A stretch of 64,000 nt of DNA from an uncultured Opitutia bacterium (GTDB lineage Bacteria > Verrucomicrobiota > Verrucomicrobiia > Opitutales > Opitutaceae): contig CAIKHO010000086.1 of the NCBI GenBank assembly GCA_903827245.1, forward strand, positions 1 through 64,000, given 5' to 3'. The position numbers and the translations under genes are program-made. Below are positions 44,895 to 54,965 of the stretch, piece by piece. The notes beneath the pieces are model-generated. The model ran no database searches, was not told the origin of the DNA, and saw nothing but the letters and a program-made list of their open reading frames with translations. The stretch's first letter is position 1; every line of letters starts with the position of its first letter.

Positions 44895-47800
44895 ATGTCC
44901 CCCTTCCGCCCCGCCCGCCTGCTTCTCGCGTGCTGCCTTTGGGCCGCACTCCTCCTCCCGGCCTCCGCCCAGCCCCAGACCGTCTATCCCGTGCTTCACG
45001 GACCGGCGAGCCAGTCGCTCAACGGGACGTGGACGTTCAAGTATGTCGCCGGCTCCGATCCCGGCGCCGACAGCAAATTCTTCGAGCCGGCGTTCGATGC
45101 CGCCGGCTGGGCCACCATCCCCGTGCCGAGCCACTGGGAACTGCAGGGCTTCGCCGAGCCGAAGTACGGCAACAAGCTCGCCGACGGCACTGGCCTCTAC
45201 CGCACGACCTTCCACGTGCCCGACAACTGGGCTGGCGGACACCGGGTTTTCCTACGCTTCGACGGCGTGCTCTACGGCTTCGACGCCTGGGTCAACGGCG
45301 TGAAGGTCGGTTCCTGGGCCAGCTCGTACAACCCGGTGACCTTCGATGTCACCGACGCTCTCAAGCCCGGCGCGGCCAACGTGCTGGCGGTGCAGGTCAC
45401 CACCCGCAGCAAAGGCTGGGAGTTCGACACGAACGACTGCTGGGCCCTCTCCGGCATCTACCGCGACGTCACCCTCTTCTCCACGCCCGCGACCCATTTC
45501 AAGGACTACACCGCGCGCACGACCCTCCAGCCCGACGGCAGCGCGGAGCTGCACCTCGACGTGCAGGCGGACCGCGGCACCGACACGGCCCCGGCCGTCG
45601 TGACCGGGCGGCTGGTTTCACCGGCCGACGGCAGTGTGCGCGAGTTTCAATTTCCCCTCGGGGCCGACGCCCACGGCGAAACCACGCTGACGATCCCGCA
45701 TCCCGCGCTGTGGACGGCCGAGACGCCGTCGCTTTATCCGCTCGAGCTTGCGCTCCAAGTCGGCGGTCAATCGATCCAGCAGATCAGCGAGAAGATTGGC
45801 CTCCGTCAGGTCACAATCGAGCAAGGCGTGCTCAAGCTCAACGGCGTGGCCATCAAGCTGCACGGCGCCGACCACCATGACCTTTCTCCCGATGTCGGCC
45901 GCGCCCTCACCGAGGAGCACATGCTCAAGGATCTCGCCCTCATCAAGGCCGCCAATATCAACTTCATTCGCACCTCGCACTATCCGCCCCATCCGCGTTT
46001 CATCGAGCTCTGCGACGAGCAGGGCATCTATGTCATGTGCGAGGTGCCCTTCGGCTATGGTGACGAGCACCTGACCGATCCTTCCTACCAGGACATCCTC
46101 CTCACGCGGGCGCGGGCCACCGTCATGCGCGACAAGAACCGTCCGTCCGTGATCGTCTGGAGCGTCGGCAACGAAAACCCCAACACCCCGCTGACCTTCG
46201 CAACCGGCCGCGAGGTCAAGCGCCTCGATCCCACCCGGCCGATCTGCTACCCGCAGGTCGGCTCCTACTTCGGCCGCACTTACGCGGACCTGCCGGACTT
46301 CGTCGACATCTACTCCCCGCACTACCCGGTCGCCAGCACGCTCCGCGACTATGCGAAGAAGCTCACGCGGCCGATCATCGTGACCGAGTATGCCCACCAG
46401 CTGGGCCTCGCCTCCGATCGTGTCCAGGAGGAATGGGAGATCATGCAGGCCAACGAACGGTATGCGGGCGGCGCCGTGTGGATGTTCCAGGACCAGGGGC
46501 TGCTCCGCACCGCCGACCGGCCCTACGACCGGCTCACACCGACCCACTACGTCTGGGTCGATTCGCGGCACTATTACGACACATCGGACATGGATGGAGT
46601 GGACGGCATCGTTTACTCCGACCGCACGCCGCAAGCGGATTACTGGCAGGTGCGCAAAGTCTACTCGCCCGTCCAGTTTCCGGAACGGAGCCAGGCGGTC
46701 CATGCCGGGACCCAGGACATCTCGCTGCAGGTCGAGAACCGCTTCGACTTCCGCACGCTCGCCGGGATCAACCTGCTCTGGTCCCTCCGGAAAAACGGCG
46801 TGACCCAGCAAAGCGGCGTGCAGCCCCTGAAAGCCGCGCCTCACGGACATGAATCGGTGGCGATCGCGGTCACCCTGCCGGACGGCTCCGCGGGGGATGT
46901 CTACGCGTTCGAGACGAGCTGCGTCGATGAAACCGGTCGGCGGTTCTATGAACGAACGATCCGCCTCGACCAAAGCCCGGTCGGCGGACGCGCGGCGCAA
47001 CTCGTCGCGGGCCTGCCCTCCTCCGGACCAAAGATGACGGAAGTAGGCCCCGAAGTCCGCATCGGCAATGGAAGCTTTGAAGTGCGGCTCAACCGGCAAA
47101 CCGGCTCGCTCACCCTGCGCGATAGCCACGGGCAGATTCTGGCGGACGGGCTGTACCCGCATGTCGGCCGGAGGTTCACCATGGCCGAGGAGGTCCGCGC
47201 CCGGACCACGCCGATCTGGAAGGGCTCGTTCCTGCAGAACCCGATCGAGCCCAAGGTTGACGTGTCGACCACGGCCGGCGGCGTCCAATTGACCGTCCAC
47301 GGCAAATATCCGCGGAACGACCTGCCTGACCAGTTTATCGAGGGCGAGTACACGCTGCTGGTCACGAATGGCGGTGCCCTCGAGGTCACCTACAATTACA
47401 CCCCCACCAAGGCCACCGGGACTTTCCTGGAAGCCGGGCTTTCCTTGGTGGCTCCTGCCGGTGCCTCCGAACTCCGCTGGGTCGGGCAGGGACCGTATGC
47501 CGGTTACCCCGGAAAGGACCGGTTGAACGAGTTCGGCCTGCACCACCTCAATCGCGAGGACATCCGCTTCCAAGGCAACCGGCGCGAGGTCGAGGTGGCG
47601 GTGCTCAGCAGCCCGGCCGGCACCGGACTTGCGGTGACCGGCGAGGCGATGGACCTCGCAGTGGAAAATACCGCGGACGGCGTCATTCTCAGCCACAACG
47701 CCCTTCTCTCGGGGCGCGGAAACAAGGGGAGCAATCCCGACGCACCGCTCAAGGCGGACGCCATCAAGCAAATCACCGGGAAGTTCACCCTTATTCCGCT

Positions 47801-47897
47801 GGACGCAAAATGGCCGGCCTTGCTGACCCAGTGGTTCGGGCAGCCCAGCCAGCCCGCCGAGGTGCAGCATCCGTTCTACCAAAGCTACGATCAGTGA
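44895..47897 (+). CDS. GH2 beta-galactosidase-type glycosidase, secreted
   Basis: 1000 residues from the ATG at 44895; an earlier in-frame ATG at 44802 overlaps the peptidase gene. A signal peptide (ARLLLACCLWAALLLPASA) leads into the sugar-binding domain (PSHWELQGFAEPKYGN), the immunoglobulin-like domain and the catalytic barrel. Acid/base E427 is in VWSVGNENP and nucleophile E498 in IIVTEYAHQ. A C-terminal beta-sandwich domain completes the LacZ-like plan. The substrate may be galactoside or another hexoside; GH2 is broad. No sugar gene is adjacent. Confidence 0.93.
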   Translation: MSPFRPARLLLACCLWAALLLPASAQPQTVYPVLHGPASQSLNGTWTFKYVAGSDPGADSKFFEPAFDAAGWATIPVPSHWELQGFAEPKYGNKLADGTGLYRTTFHVPDNWAGGHRVFLRFDGVLYGFDAWVNGVKVGSWASSYNPVTFDVTDALKPGAANVLAVQVTTRSKGWEFDTNDCWALSGIYRDVTLFSTPATHFKDYTARTTLQPDGSAELHLDVQADRGTDTAPAVVTGRLVSPADGSVREFQFPLGADAHGETTLTIPHPALWTAETPSLYPLELALQVGGQSIQQISEKIGLRQVTIEQGVLKLNGVAIKLHGADHHDLSPDVGRALTEEHMLKDLALIKAANINFIRTSHYPPHPRFIELCDEQGIYVMCEVPFGYGDEHLTDPSYQDILLTRARATVMRDKNRPSVIVWSVGNENPNTPLTFATGREVKRLDPTRPICYPQVGSYFGRTYADLPDFVDIYSPHYPVASTLRDYAKKLTRPIIVTEYAHQLGLASDRVQEEWEIMQANERYAGGAVWMFQDQGLLRTADRPYDRLTPTHYVWVDSRHYYDTSDMDGVDGIVYSDRTPQADYWQVRKVYSPVQFPERSQAVHAGTQDISLQVENRFDFRTLAGINLLWSLRKNGVTQQSGVQPLKAAPHGHESVAIAVTLPDGSAGDVYAFETSCVDETGRRFYERTIRLDQSPVGGRAAQLVAGLPSSGPKMTEVGPEVRIGNGSFEVRLNRQTGSLTLRDSHGQILADGLYPHVGRRFTMAEEVRARTTPIWKGSFLQNPIEPKVDVSTTAGGVQLTVHGKYPRNDLPDQFIEGEYTLLVTNGGALEVTYNYTPTKATGTFLEAGLSLVAPAGASELRWVGQGPYAGYPGKDRLNEFGLHHLNREDIRFQGNRREVEVAVLSSPAGTGLAVTGEAMDLAVENTADGVILSHNALLSGRGNKGSNPDAPLKADAIKQITGKFTLIPLDAKWPALLTQWFGQPSQPAEVQHPFYQSYDQ

Positions 47898-47941
47898 AGC
47901 CGCAGGGCGGGTCTCCGGCCCCGCCCTTTCCGGTCGGCCTA

Positions 47942-48030
47942 ATTTTTTTGGCCACAGATTGCACAGATGGTCACAGATAACGCATGCGACTATTTGTGTA
48001 ATCTGTGCAATCAGTGGCCAAAACTCCGAT
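47942..48030. repeat. Family 1 inverted repeat
   Basis: Left arm TTTTTTGGCCACAGATTGCA then CAGATGGTCACAGAT; right arm ATTTGTGTAATCTGTGCAAT then CAGTGGCCAAAACTC. It lies in the 323-bp gap between the GH2 and fur-type genes; the rest of the gap (48031-48220) is AT-rich promoter DNA. Confidence 0.9.
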
Positions 48031-48154
48031 TGATTGAGATCGGTTGATTAAGAACGGGCTCTGAGGCCAAGCGCGCTTAAATCCAACTAGCTTACTTAAA
48101 ACCAGCAAGTTAGCTTGGACATCGAATCGTTCTGAGCCGGGCTTGGACTTCCTT

Positions 48155-48173
48155 AATTGGAATAGTACCAATT
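48155..48173. promoter_or_regulatory. Candidate Fur-family operator
   Basis: AATTGG-AATAGTA-CCAATT is a 6-bp-arm inverted repeat with a 7-base spacer. A wider TTGGAAT...ATTCCAA pair spans 48158-48200. It lies 48 bp upstream of the Fur-family gene in AT-rich DNA, the expected place for autoregulation. It is not a close match to the classical Fur box. Confidence 0.5.
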
Positions 48174-48220
48174 CTCACTTGCTACTTAGAACCATTCCAA
48201 TTCGTTGTTCGATCCCAACC

Positions 48221-48694
48221 ATGTCCATCGAAGCCCAAACCACCCCGGATGCCTTGGCGCAACGCCTGGCCGACAGCGGCCTGCGCTCCACTCCTCAACG
48301 CGAGGTCGTTTATGGCGTGCTCCTGAAGAAGCGCGATCATCCCACGGCTGACGAAGTGTTCGTCCGCGTGAAATCCGAGCTGCCGACCATCTCCCTGGCG
48401 ACGGTCTACAACTGCCTTGAAACCCTTGTGCAGTGCGACCTTGTCCGGGCGGTCAATTTCGAGCGCGGCCCCACCCGCTATTGCCCGAACTTGCGTCCGC
48501 ACGCGCATTTTCATGACGAGCAGACCGGCGCGACCCACGACATCGAGCTCCCGCCCATGCTCCTCGATCAGGTCAACGCCATCCTCCCGGCGGCCTATGC
48601 CGCCAAGTCCGTGGACATCATTTTCCGTGGTTCGGCCGGCTCACCCCGCCCCACCCCGGCCGGCGACCCAGGCAAAGCCCCTTCCGCCAACTGA
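48221..48694 (+). CDS. Fur-family metal- or redox-responsive regulator
   Basis: 157 residues from the ATG at 48221. The winged-helix domain (LADSGLRSTPQREVVYGVLL, HPTADEVFVRVKSELPTISL, ATVYNCLETLVQCDLVR) is clear. The metal region has PHAHFHDEQTGATHDIELPP. In typical Fur/PerR a CxxC zinc pair follows the HFxC segment; here these cysteines are absent (HFHDEQTG), as is any C-terminal pair, so the structural zinc site is lost. It lies 42 bp upstream of sufC, so it probably controls the suf genes in response to iron or Fe-S demand. Confidence 0.9.
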   Translation: MSIEAQTTPDALAQRLADSGLRSTPQREVVYGVLLKKRDHPTADEVFVRVKSELPTISLATVYNCLETLVQCDLVRAVNFERGPTRYCPNLRPHAHFHDEQTGATHDIELPPMLLDQVNAILPAAYAAKSVDIIFRGSAGSPRPTPAGDPGKAPSAN

Positions 48695-48736
48695 CCCACC
48701 TTTTCCGCCTCACGCCTCCAGCCTCACGCCTTCAAA
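48695..48736. repeat. CCTCACGCCTCCA word run between fur and sufC
   Basis: CGCCTCACGCCTCCAGCCTC then ACGCCTTCAAA is a degenerate tandem of GCCTCA words that fills most of this 42-bp gap. No opposite arm is seen. Confidence 0.5.
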
Positions 48737-49492
48737 ATGTCCTCGATCGAAATCAAAAACCTCCACGTCGCCATCGGCGAAAAGGAAATCGTCAAGGGTT
48801 TCTCCCTCGTGATCCGCAGCGGCGAGGTCCACGCCATCATGGGGCCGAACGGCACCGGCAAGTCCACCCTCGCCAAGGCCATCGCCGGCCACCCCGACTA
48901 CACCATCACGTCGGGTGAAGTCCTGCTCGACGGCCGCTCCATCCTCGCGATGGAAGCCGATGAGCGCGCCCGCGCCGGGCTGTTTCTCGCCTTTCAGTAC
49001 CCGAGCGAGATCCCCGGCGTCAGCATCGCCAACTTCATCCGCGCCGCCGTGCAGGCTCGCCTCGCCGAGGGCGAGGAACTGGAGGCTACCGCCTACTACA
49101 AGCGGCTCTACCAGAAGATGGACCTGCTCAAGATCGACCGGAAGTTCACCTCCCGCTCGGTCAACGACGGCTTTTCCGGCGGCGAGAAGAAGCGCTGCGA
49201 AATCCTCCAGATGGCCATGCTCGAGCCCAAGTTCGCCTTCATGGACGAGACCGACTCCGGTCTCGACATCGACGCGCTCCGCATCGTCGCCGACGGCGTC
49301 AATACCATGCGTGGCCCCAACCTGGGCGTCCTGCTCATCACCCACTACCAGCGCCTGCTCGACTACATCGTGCCCGACCACGTCCACGTCATGTGGGACG
49401 GCCGCATCGTGAAGAGCGGCGACAAGTCCCTCGCCCTCGAACTCGAGGCCAAGGGCTACGACTGGGTCAAAAAAGAACTCGCGGCCGTCTGA
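48737..49492 (+). CDS. sufC: Fe-S assembly ATPase SufC
   Basis: 251 residues. Walker [18 protein letters not shown]-loop [16 protein letters not shown] signature [13 protein letters not shown], Walker [13 protein letters not shown] and the H-loop LLITHYQR are all present. SufC is the ABC-like ATPase of the cytosolic SufBCD scaffold, where ATP binding opens the SufB-SufD interface for cluster building. It is followed 28 bp later by sufB. Confidence 0.98.
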   Translation: MSSIEIKNLHVAIGEKEIVKGFSLVIRSGEVHAIMGPNGTGKSTLAKAIAGHPDYTITSGEVLLDGRSILAMEADERARAGLFLAFQYPSEIPGVSIANFIRAAVQARLAEGEELEATAYYKRLYQKMDLLKIDRKFTSRSVNDGFSGGEKKRCEILQMAMLEPKFAFMDETDSGLDIDALRIVADGVNTMRGPNLGVLLITHYQRLLDYIVPDHVHVMWDGRIVKSGDKSLALELEAKGYDWVKKELAAV

Positions 49493-49520
49493 GTCCGTCC
49501 CCCAAAACACCACTTCCGAC

Positions 49521-50969
<1,449 letters not shown>

Positions 50970-50972
50970 TGC

Positions 50973-51061
50973 CCAATCTTTCTCTTTCCTCTTTCTCCCG
51001 CAACCCGGTGAGAGAGCCGAAAGGCCGGGAGAAAGATTAAGATAAAGAAGAAAGATTTTTT
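50973..51061. repeat. AAAGA word inverted repeat between sufB and sufD
   Basis: Left arm CCAATCTTTCTCTTTCCTCT then TTCTC; right arm GAGAAAGATTAAGATAAAGA then AGAAAGATTTTT. The spacer has GAGAGAGCCGAAAGGCCGG. It fills the gap within the operon. Confidence 0.85.
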
Positions 51062-51063
51062 CG

Positions 51064-52407
51064 ATGCCCGCTTCCGCTCCCACCGAAACCAAGTCCACGA
51101 TCGGCAGTTTCACCGCCGAGGCCTTCGCCGCGCACCTCGCAGCGCAGGCGTCCGCTCCCGCCTGGTGGCTCGACCGCAAGCGCGCCGCCTACGCGGCGTT
51201 CGCGTCCCTCCCGTTCCCGAAGCGCACCGACGAGTCCTGGCGCTTCAGCAGCATCGGGTCGCTTTCACTCGATGCCTTCGAGGTGGAGCGCGTTGACCCC
51301 AACGCGCTTTCTCCAGCCTCCCCCTTCGGCTCCGCTCACCTCACTTTCATCAACAACCGTGTCGCCGGCACGCCAGCCGGCCAAACGCTCCCGCCCGGCG
51401 TCATCGTCACCACGCTCGCCGAGGCCGCCCACAAGCATGCCGATCTCCTGAAGGCCCACTTCATGGCCCAGCCGCAGAAGCTCGGCTCCGGAAAATTCGC
51501 CGCCTTGCACACCGCCTTTGTCGGCGATGGCGCGTTCATCTACGTTCCCCGCGGCGTCGCCGTCACCGACCCTATCGTCGTCACGCACATCGCGTCGGGC
51601 GCCGGCACTGCCGTCTTCCCCCACACCCTCGTCATCGCCGAGGAAAACGCGAAGGTCGTCGTCGTCGACTATTTCGTCTCCGCGGATCGCCCCTCGCCCC
51701 TCGCCCCCCGTCCCTCGCCCTCCGGCGAGCGCCAGCTCGCCGTCGGCGCCAACGATCTCTACGCCGCCCATGGCGCTCAACTCACCTACGTCGCGGCCCA
51801 GGACTGGTCGCGCGACACCCTTTCCTTCCAGTTCAACTCCACCATCGTGCGCCGCGACGCCCGTGTGCAGTCCCTCAACCTGCACCTCGGCGCCCGCCAG
51901 GCCCGGCATGAGTCGCTCTCGCAGCTGCAGGCCCCGGGCGCTTTCTCCGAGATGCTCGCCCTGACCGCCGCGGAGGGCGCGCAGGAGTTCGACCAGCGCA
52001 CGCTGCAGATCCACCAGGCGCCCAACACCAAGTCAGACCTCCTCTACAAGAACGCGCTCCGCGACCAGGCCCGGACCATCTTCTCGGGCCTCATCGTGGT
52101 CGATCCTGATGCCCAGAAGACCGACGCCTACCAGAGCAACCGCAACCTGATGCTCAGTGACGACGCCGAGGCCAACTCGCTCCCCGGCCTCGAGATCCAG
52201 GCCAACGACGTCCGCTGCACCCACGGAGCCACCAGCAGCCGCATCGACCCCGAGCAGGAGTTCTACCTCCAGTCCCGCGGCATCGCCAAGCCCGAGGCCG
52301 ACGAACTGCTCACCTTCGGCTTCTTCGAGGAAGTGCTCGCCCGCCTGGAAAACACAGCGCTGCACGATGCGCTCAACGCGCTCGTCAAAGCCAAGTTTGC
52401 GAAGTAA
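51064..52407 (+). CDS. sufD: Fe-S scaffold protein SufD with two inserted repeat-derived segments
   Basis: 447 residues. Family features include DESWRFSSIGSLSLDAF near residue 60, FIYVPRGVAVTDPIVVTHIA, RRDARVQSLNLHLGARQARH and the conserved histidine in DVRCTHGATSSRIDPEQEFY. SufD pairs with SufB and helps iron entry. Two segments look foreign: residues about 73-85 (EVERVDPNALSPA), encoded by a GTTGACCC-type repeat arm, and about 207-224 (ADRPSPLAPRPSPSGERQ), encoded by a run of CCCTCGCC words. Both keep the frame. Confidence 0.96.
   Translation: MPASAPTETKSTIGSFTAEAFAAHLAAQASAPAWWLDRKRAAYAAFASLPFPKRTDESWRFSSIGSLSLDAFEVERVDPNALSPASPFGSAHLTFINNRVAGTPAGQTLPPGVIVTTLAEAAHKHADLLKAHFMAQPQKLGSGKFAALHTAFVGDGAFIYVPRGVAVTDPIVVTHIASGAGTAVFPHTLVIAEENAKVVVVDYFVSADRPSPLAPRPSPSGERQLAVGANDLYAAHGAQLTYVAAQDWSRDTLSFQFNSTIVRRDARVQSLNLHLGARQARHESLSQLQAPGAFSEMLALTAAEGAQEFDQRTLQIHQAPNTKSDLLYKNALRDQARTIFSGLIVVDPDAQKTDAYQSNRNLMLSDDAEANSLPGLEIQANDVRCTHGATSSRIDPEQEFYLQSRGIAKPEADELLTFGFFEEVLARLENTALHDALNALVKAKFAK
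51282..51314. repeat. GTTGACCC-type repeat arm inside sufD
   Basis: GGTGGAGCGCGTTGACCCCA then ACGCGCTTTCTCC differs at only a few positions from the intergenic arm at 23990-24016. It encodes part of SufD in frame. Confidence 0.7.
51687..51735. repeat. CCCTCGCC word run inside sufD
   Basis: CGCCCCTCGCCCCTCGCCCC then CCGTCCCTCGCCCTCCGGCG is a tandem of CCCTCGCC words encoding RPSPLAPRPSPSG. Similar words (CCCTCGTCCCTCGTCC) occur at the start of the GH105 gene near 14390. Confidence 0.7.
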
Positions 52408-52415
52408 CACCCGCG

Positions 52416-52491
52416 CCGTAGTTGGTAATTTGTAGTTAGTAATCGGTCCCGGACCACGAACACCAAATACCAACTGCAAACTACCAACTGC
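52416..52491. repeat. TAGTTGGTA word inverted repeat between sufD and sufT
   Basis: Left arm CGTAGTTGGTAATTTGTAGT then TAGTAATC; right arm AAATACCAACTGCAAACTAC then CAACTG. The spacer has GGTCCCGGACC. It fills the gap inside the suf operon. Confidence 0.85.
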
Positions 52492-52499
52492 TCTCCGCC

Positions 52500-53042
52500 A
52501 TGACCAAGGACCGCACCCTTTCCCGCGACGTCACCGCCACACAGATTCCCTCCGGCGACAAGACGCCCCTGTCCGGCGGCACGAAGGTCATGATTCACCA
52601 GACGCTCGGCGGGAGTTTCACGGTGCAAACCGACTTCGGTCTGTTCCGGATCGACGCCAAGGACGGCGACGCGCTCGGCGAGCAGGTGGCCGACACGACC
52701 GTCAAGGCCGCGACCCTCGCCGATGGCGCCCCTGACCCCGCGGCCATCTGGGACCAGCTGAGGATGGTCTTTGACCCGGAGATTCCCGTGAACATCGTCG
52801 ACCTGGGGCTCGTTTACTCGATGGACATCGAGAAAAAGGACGACGGCGGACACAAGGTGGTCGTCGCCATGACTCTGACCGCACCCGGCTGCGGCATGGG
52901 CCCCGCCATCGCCGAGGATGCCAAGGGCAAGATCCTGCTCGTCCCCGGGGTCGGCGACGCCGACGTCCGCATCACCTGGGACCCGCCGTGGAATCAGCAA
53001 ATGATTTCGGAAGAAGGTAAGATGAAGCTGGGCCTGATCTGA
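52500..53042 (+). CDS. sufT: Fe-S assembly protein SufT (DUF59/MIP18 type)
   Basis: 180 residues. An N-terminal part (GTKVMIHQTLGGSFTVQTDF) typical of SufT is followed by a MIP18 domain: LRMVFDPEIPVNIVDLGLVY, MTLTAPGCGMGPAIAEDAKG with the reactive cysteine, and VRITWDPPWNQQMISEEGKM. SufT helps mature Fe-S proteins downstream of the SufBCD scaffold. It closes the suf group; no sufS or sufE/sufU is seen here. Confidence 0.94.
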   Translation: MTKDRTLSRDVTATQIPSGDKTPLSGGTKVMIHQTLGGSFTVQTDFGLFRIDAKDGDALGEQVADTTVKAATLADGAPDPAAIWDQLRMVFDPEIPVNIVDLGLVYSMDIEKKDDGGHKVVVAMTLTAPGCGMGPAIAEDAKGKILLVPGVGDADVRITWDPPWNQQMISEEGKMKLGLI

Positions 53043-53118
53043 GGTTTGTCTTTGAAACCAATCGTAGCAGCCGACGTCAGGAGGCTGGTTTGAGTCGGTC
53101 CGCCAAACAGTCTTCCGG

Positions 53119-53173
53119 CTTGTAGTCCCGGCTTCAGCCGGTCCGAGATTCCGACTGAAGCCGGGACGACAAG
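53119..53173. repeat. CCCGGCTTCAG inverted repeat after sufT
   Basis: CTTGTAGTCCCGGCTTCAGC pairs with CTGAAGCCGGGACGACAAG around a short spacer. Each arm is itself partly palindromic (CCGGCTTCAGCCGG). It lies between sufT and the sulfatase gene. Confidence 0.85.
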
Positions 53174-53194
53174 CGCCCCCGCTTTTTCCCAACC

Positions 53195-54667
53195 ATGCAG
53201 CCTCTTTCAACCCCTTCAGCCTTGTCCGATCTCTTCCGCCTCGACCGGGCCGGCGCCGCCTGGCCCCTGCTCTGTGCCCTGGTTCCGCTCTGCGCCATCG
53301 GCACGACCGCCGCCCGGGCCCAGGCCGCCGCCTCGGCAACGAAACCCAACATCATCTTCATCATGGCCGACGATATCGGCTACGGCGATCTCGGCTGCTA
53401 CGGGCAGAAGCGCATCGCCACGCCCAACATCGACCGCCTCGCCACGCAGGGCACCCGCTTTACCCAATTCTACGCCGGCTGTGCCGTCTGCGCGCCGTCG
53501 CGCAATGTGCTGATGACCGGGCAGCACACCGGGCACGTGCAGATCCGGGGCAACACCAAGGTGAACCTGCGCCCCGAGGATGTCACGGTCGCCCAGACCC
53601 TGAAGCAGGCCAACTACGCCACCGGCCTCATCGGCAAGTGGGGCCTCGGCTCCGAGGGCTCCGACGGCGTGCCGACGAAAAAGGGCTTCGATTATTTCTT
53701 CGGCTACATCGACCAGACCCACGCCCACAACTACTACCCGGCGTTTCTCGTGCGCAACGAGCAGCGCGTGCCACTCCGCAATGTCATACCCAATCCCGGG
53801 CCCTACGGCCAGGGGGTCGCGACCACCAAGCTCGACTACAGTGCCGATCTCATCGGCGCCGACGCGCTGAAATTTCTCACCGACCACAAGGATCGCCGCT
53901 TCTTCCTCTATTTCTCACCGACCCTGCCCCATGCAAACGACGAGGCCCGGCCCGATGGAATGGAAATTCCGGGCTACGGCCGCTACGCGAGGGAGGACTG
54001 GCCAAACCCGGAAAAAGGCTATGCGGCGATGGTCACTCTGTTTGACAAGGAGGTCGGCGACATTCTCGATCGGTTGCAGGAACTCGGCCTCGCCGATAAC
54101 ACCATTGTCTTTTTGACCTCCGACAACGGCCCGCACAGCGAGGGTGGCCATGACGCCGCCTTTTTCAATTCTGCCGGACCCCTGCGCGGCATCAAGCGCG
54201 ACCTCTACGAGGGCGGCATCCGCGAGCCGCTGATCGTCCGCTGGCCCGGCCACGTGGCCGCCGGCGCGGTCTCCGACCAAGTCGGCTATTTCGGCGACTT
54301 CCTGCCCACCGCTGCTGAAATCGCCGGTGTCCGTCCGCCCGATCACCTGGATGGGATCAGCCTCCTGCCCGCGATCCTCGGCCGGGCCAAGGACCAGCAG
54401 GCGCGCAATTACCTGTACTGGGAATTCTACGAAGGTGCCTCCTCGCAGGCCGTCCGCTGGGGCGACTGGAAGGCGGTCCGCATCCCGATGCTCACCGGCA
54501 AGATCGAGCTGTACGACCTCGCAGCCGACCTGGGGGAAAAACATGACGTCGCCGCCACCCACCCCGACGTCGTTGCCCACATCCGCGGATTGATGGAAGA
54601 AGCCCACGTGCCCTCGCCCCTCTGGAAACCCGGCGCCCCCGCCAATCCCGGCCCGCCAGCCAAGTGA
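53195..54667 (+). CDS. Secreted sulfatase (S1 family)
   Basis: 490 residues. A hydrophobic stretch (LLCALVPLCAIGTTAARAQA) suggests export. The active-site motif C99-A-P-S-R within CAVCAPSRNVLMTGQ has the CxPSR form in which cysteine becomes formylglycine; FIMADDIGYGDLGCYG gives the calcium-binding aspartates (D59, D60). A conserved GKWGLG and FLTSDNGPHSEGGHD complete the site. It releases sulfate from a sulfated glycan or other ester; the substrate is unknown. It is followed by a DUF1080 protein, a common pairing in glycan-degrading Verrucomicrobia and Planctomycetes. Confidence 0.94.
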   Translation: MQPLSTPSALSDLFRLDRAGAAWPLLCALVPLCAIGTTAARAQAAASATKPNIIFIMADDIGYGDLGCYGQKRIATPNIDRLATQGTRFTQFYAGCAVCAPSRNVLMTGQHTGHVQIRGNTKVNLRPEDVTVAQTLKQANYATGLIGKWGLGSEGSDGVPTKKGFDYFFGYIDQTHAHNYYPAFLVRNEQRVPLRNVIPNPGPYGQGVATTKLDYSADLIGADALKFLTDHKDRRFFLYFSPTLPHANDEARPDGMEIPGYGRYAREDWPNPEKGYAAMVTLFDKEVGDILDRLQELGLADNTIVFLTSDNGPHSEGGHDAAFFNSAGPLRGIKRDLYEGGIREPLIVRWPGHVAAGAVSDQVGYFGDFLPTAAEIAGVRPPDHLDGISLLPAILGRAKDQQARNYLYWEFYEGASSQAVRWGDWKAVRIPMLTGKIELYDLAADLGEKHDVAATHPDVVAHIRGLMEEAHVPSPLWKPGAPANPGPPAK

Positions 54668-54706
54668 CCGCGAGCGGCCAGCCGGCATTTCTTTGGGCCG
54701 GATTTA

Positions 54707-54925
54707 TTTCGTGCATAGGCGCAAGGGCGCAGAGCAGGAGCAAAATGATCGGGGACCGGATCCGGGCGCGGCGTGTTTTAACAACGGCTGAACGTAGGGG
54801 CGTCCCTTGCGGACGCCCGTTGGATGCATTTCACATCACCCGAATCCGGATGACATGATAAAGTCCCGTTTCATCCCTCGCCTTCCGCCTTTCTCTGCGT
54901 CCCTGCGCCTTTGCGCGAAATAATC
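54707..54925. repeat. CGCAGAG word inverted repeat (family 8) with nested GTAGGGGCGT element
   Basis: Outer left arm ATTTCGTGCATAGGCGCAAG then GGCGCAGAG; outer right arm CTCTGCGTCCCTGCGCCTTT then GCGCGAAATAATC. Further in, GACCGGATCCGGG pairs with CCGAATCCGGATGA. In the spacer sits GAACGTAGGGGCGTCCCTTG then CGGACGCCCGTT (54791-54823), a separate family also seen at 34056-34081. It covers most of the 298-bp gap before the DUF1080 gene. Confidence 0.8.
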
Positions 54926-54965
54926 TGCTTCGCCTCGGAAAAATCTCTGGCAGTCTCTTTCCACC

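Noticed and set aside
52263-53339. 358-residue minus-strand frame across sufD-sufT
   Set aside because: Antisense shadow crossing a repeat; no recognisable domain, while both sense genes are well supported.
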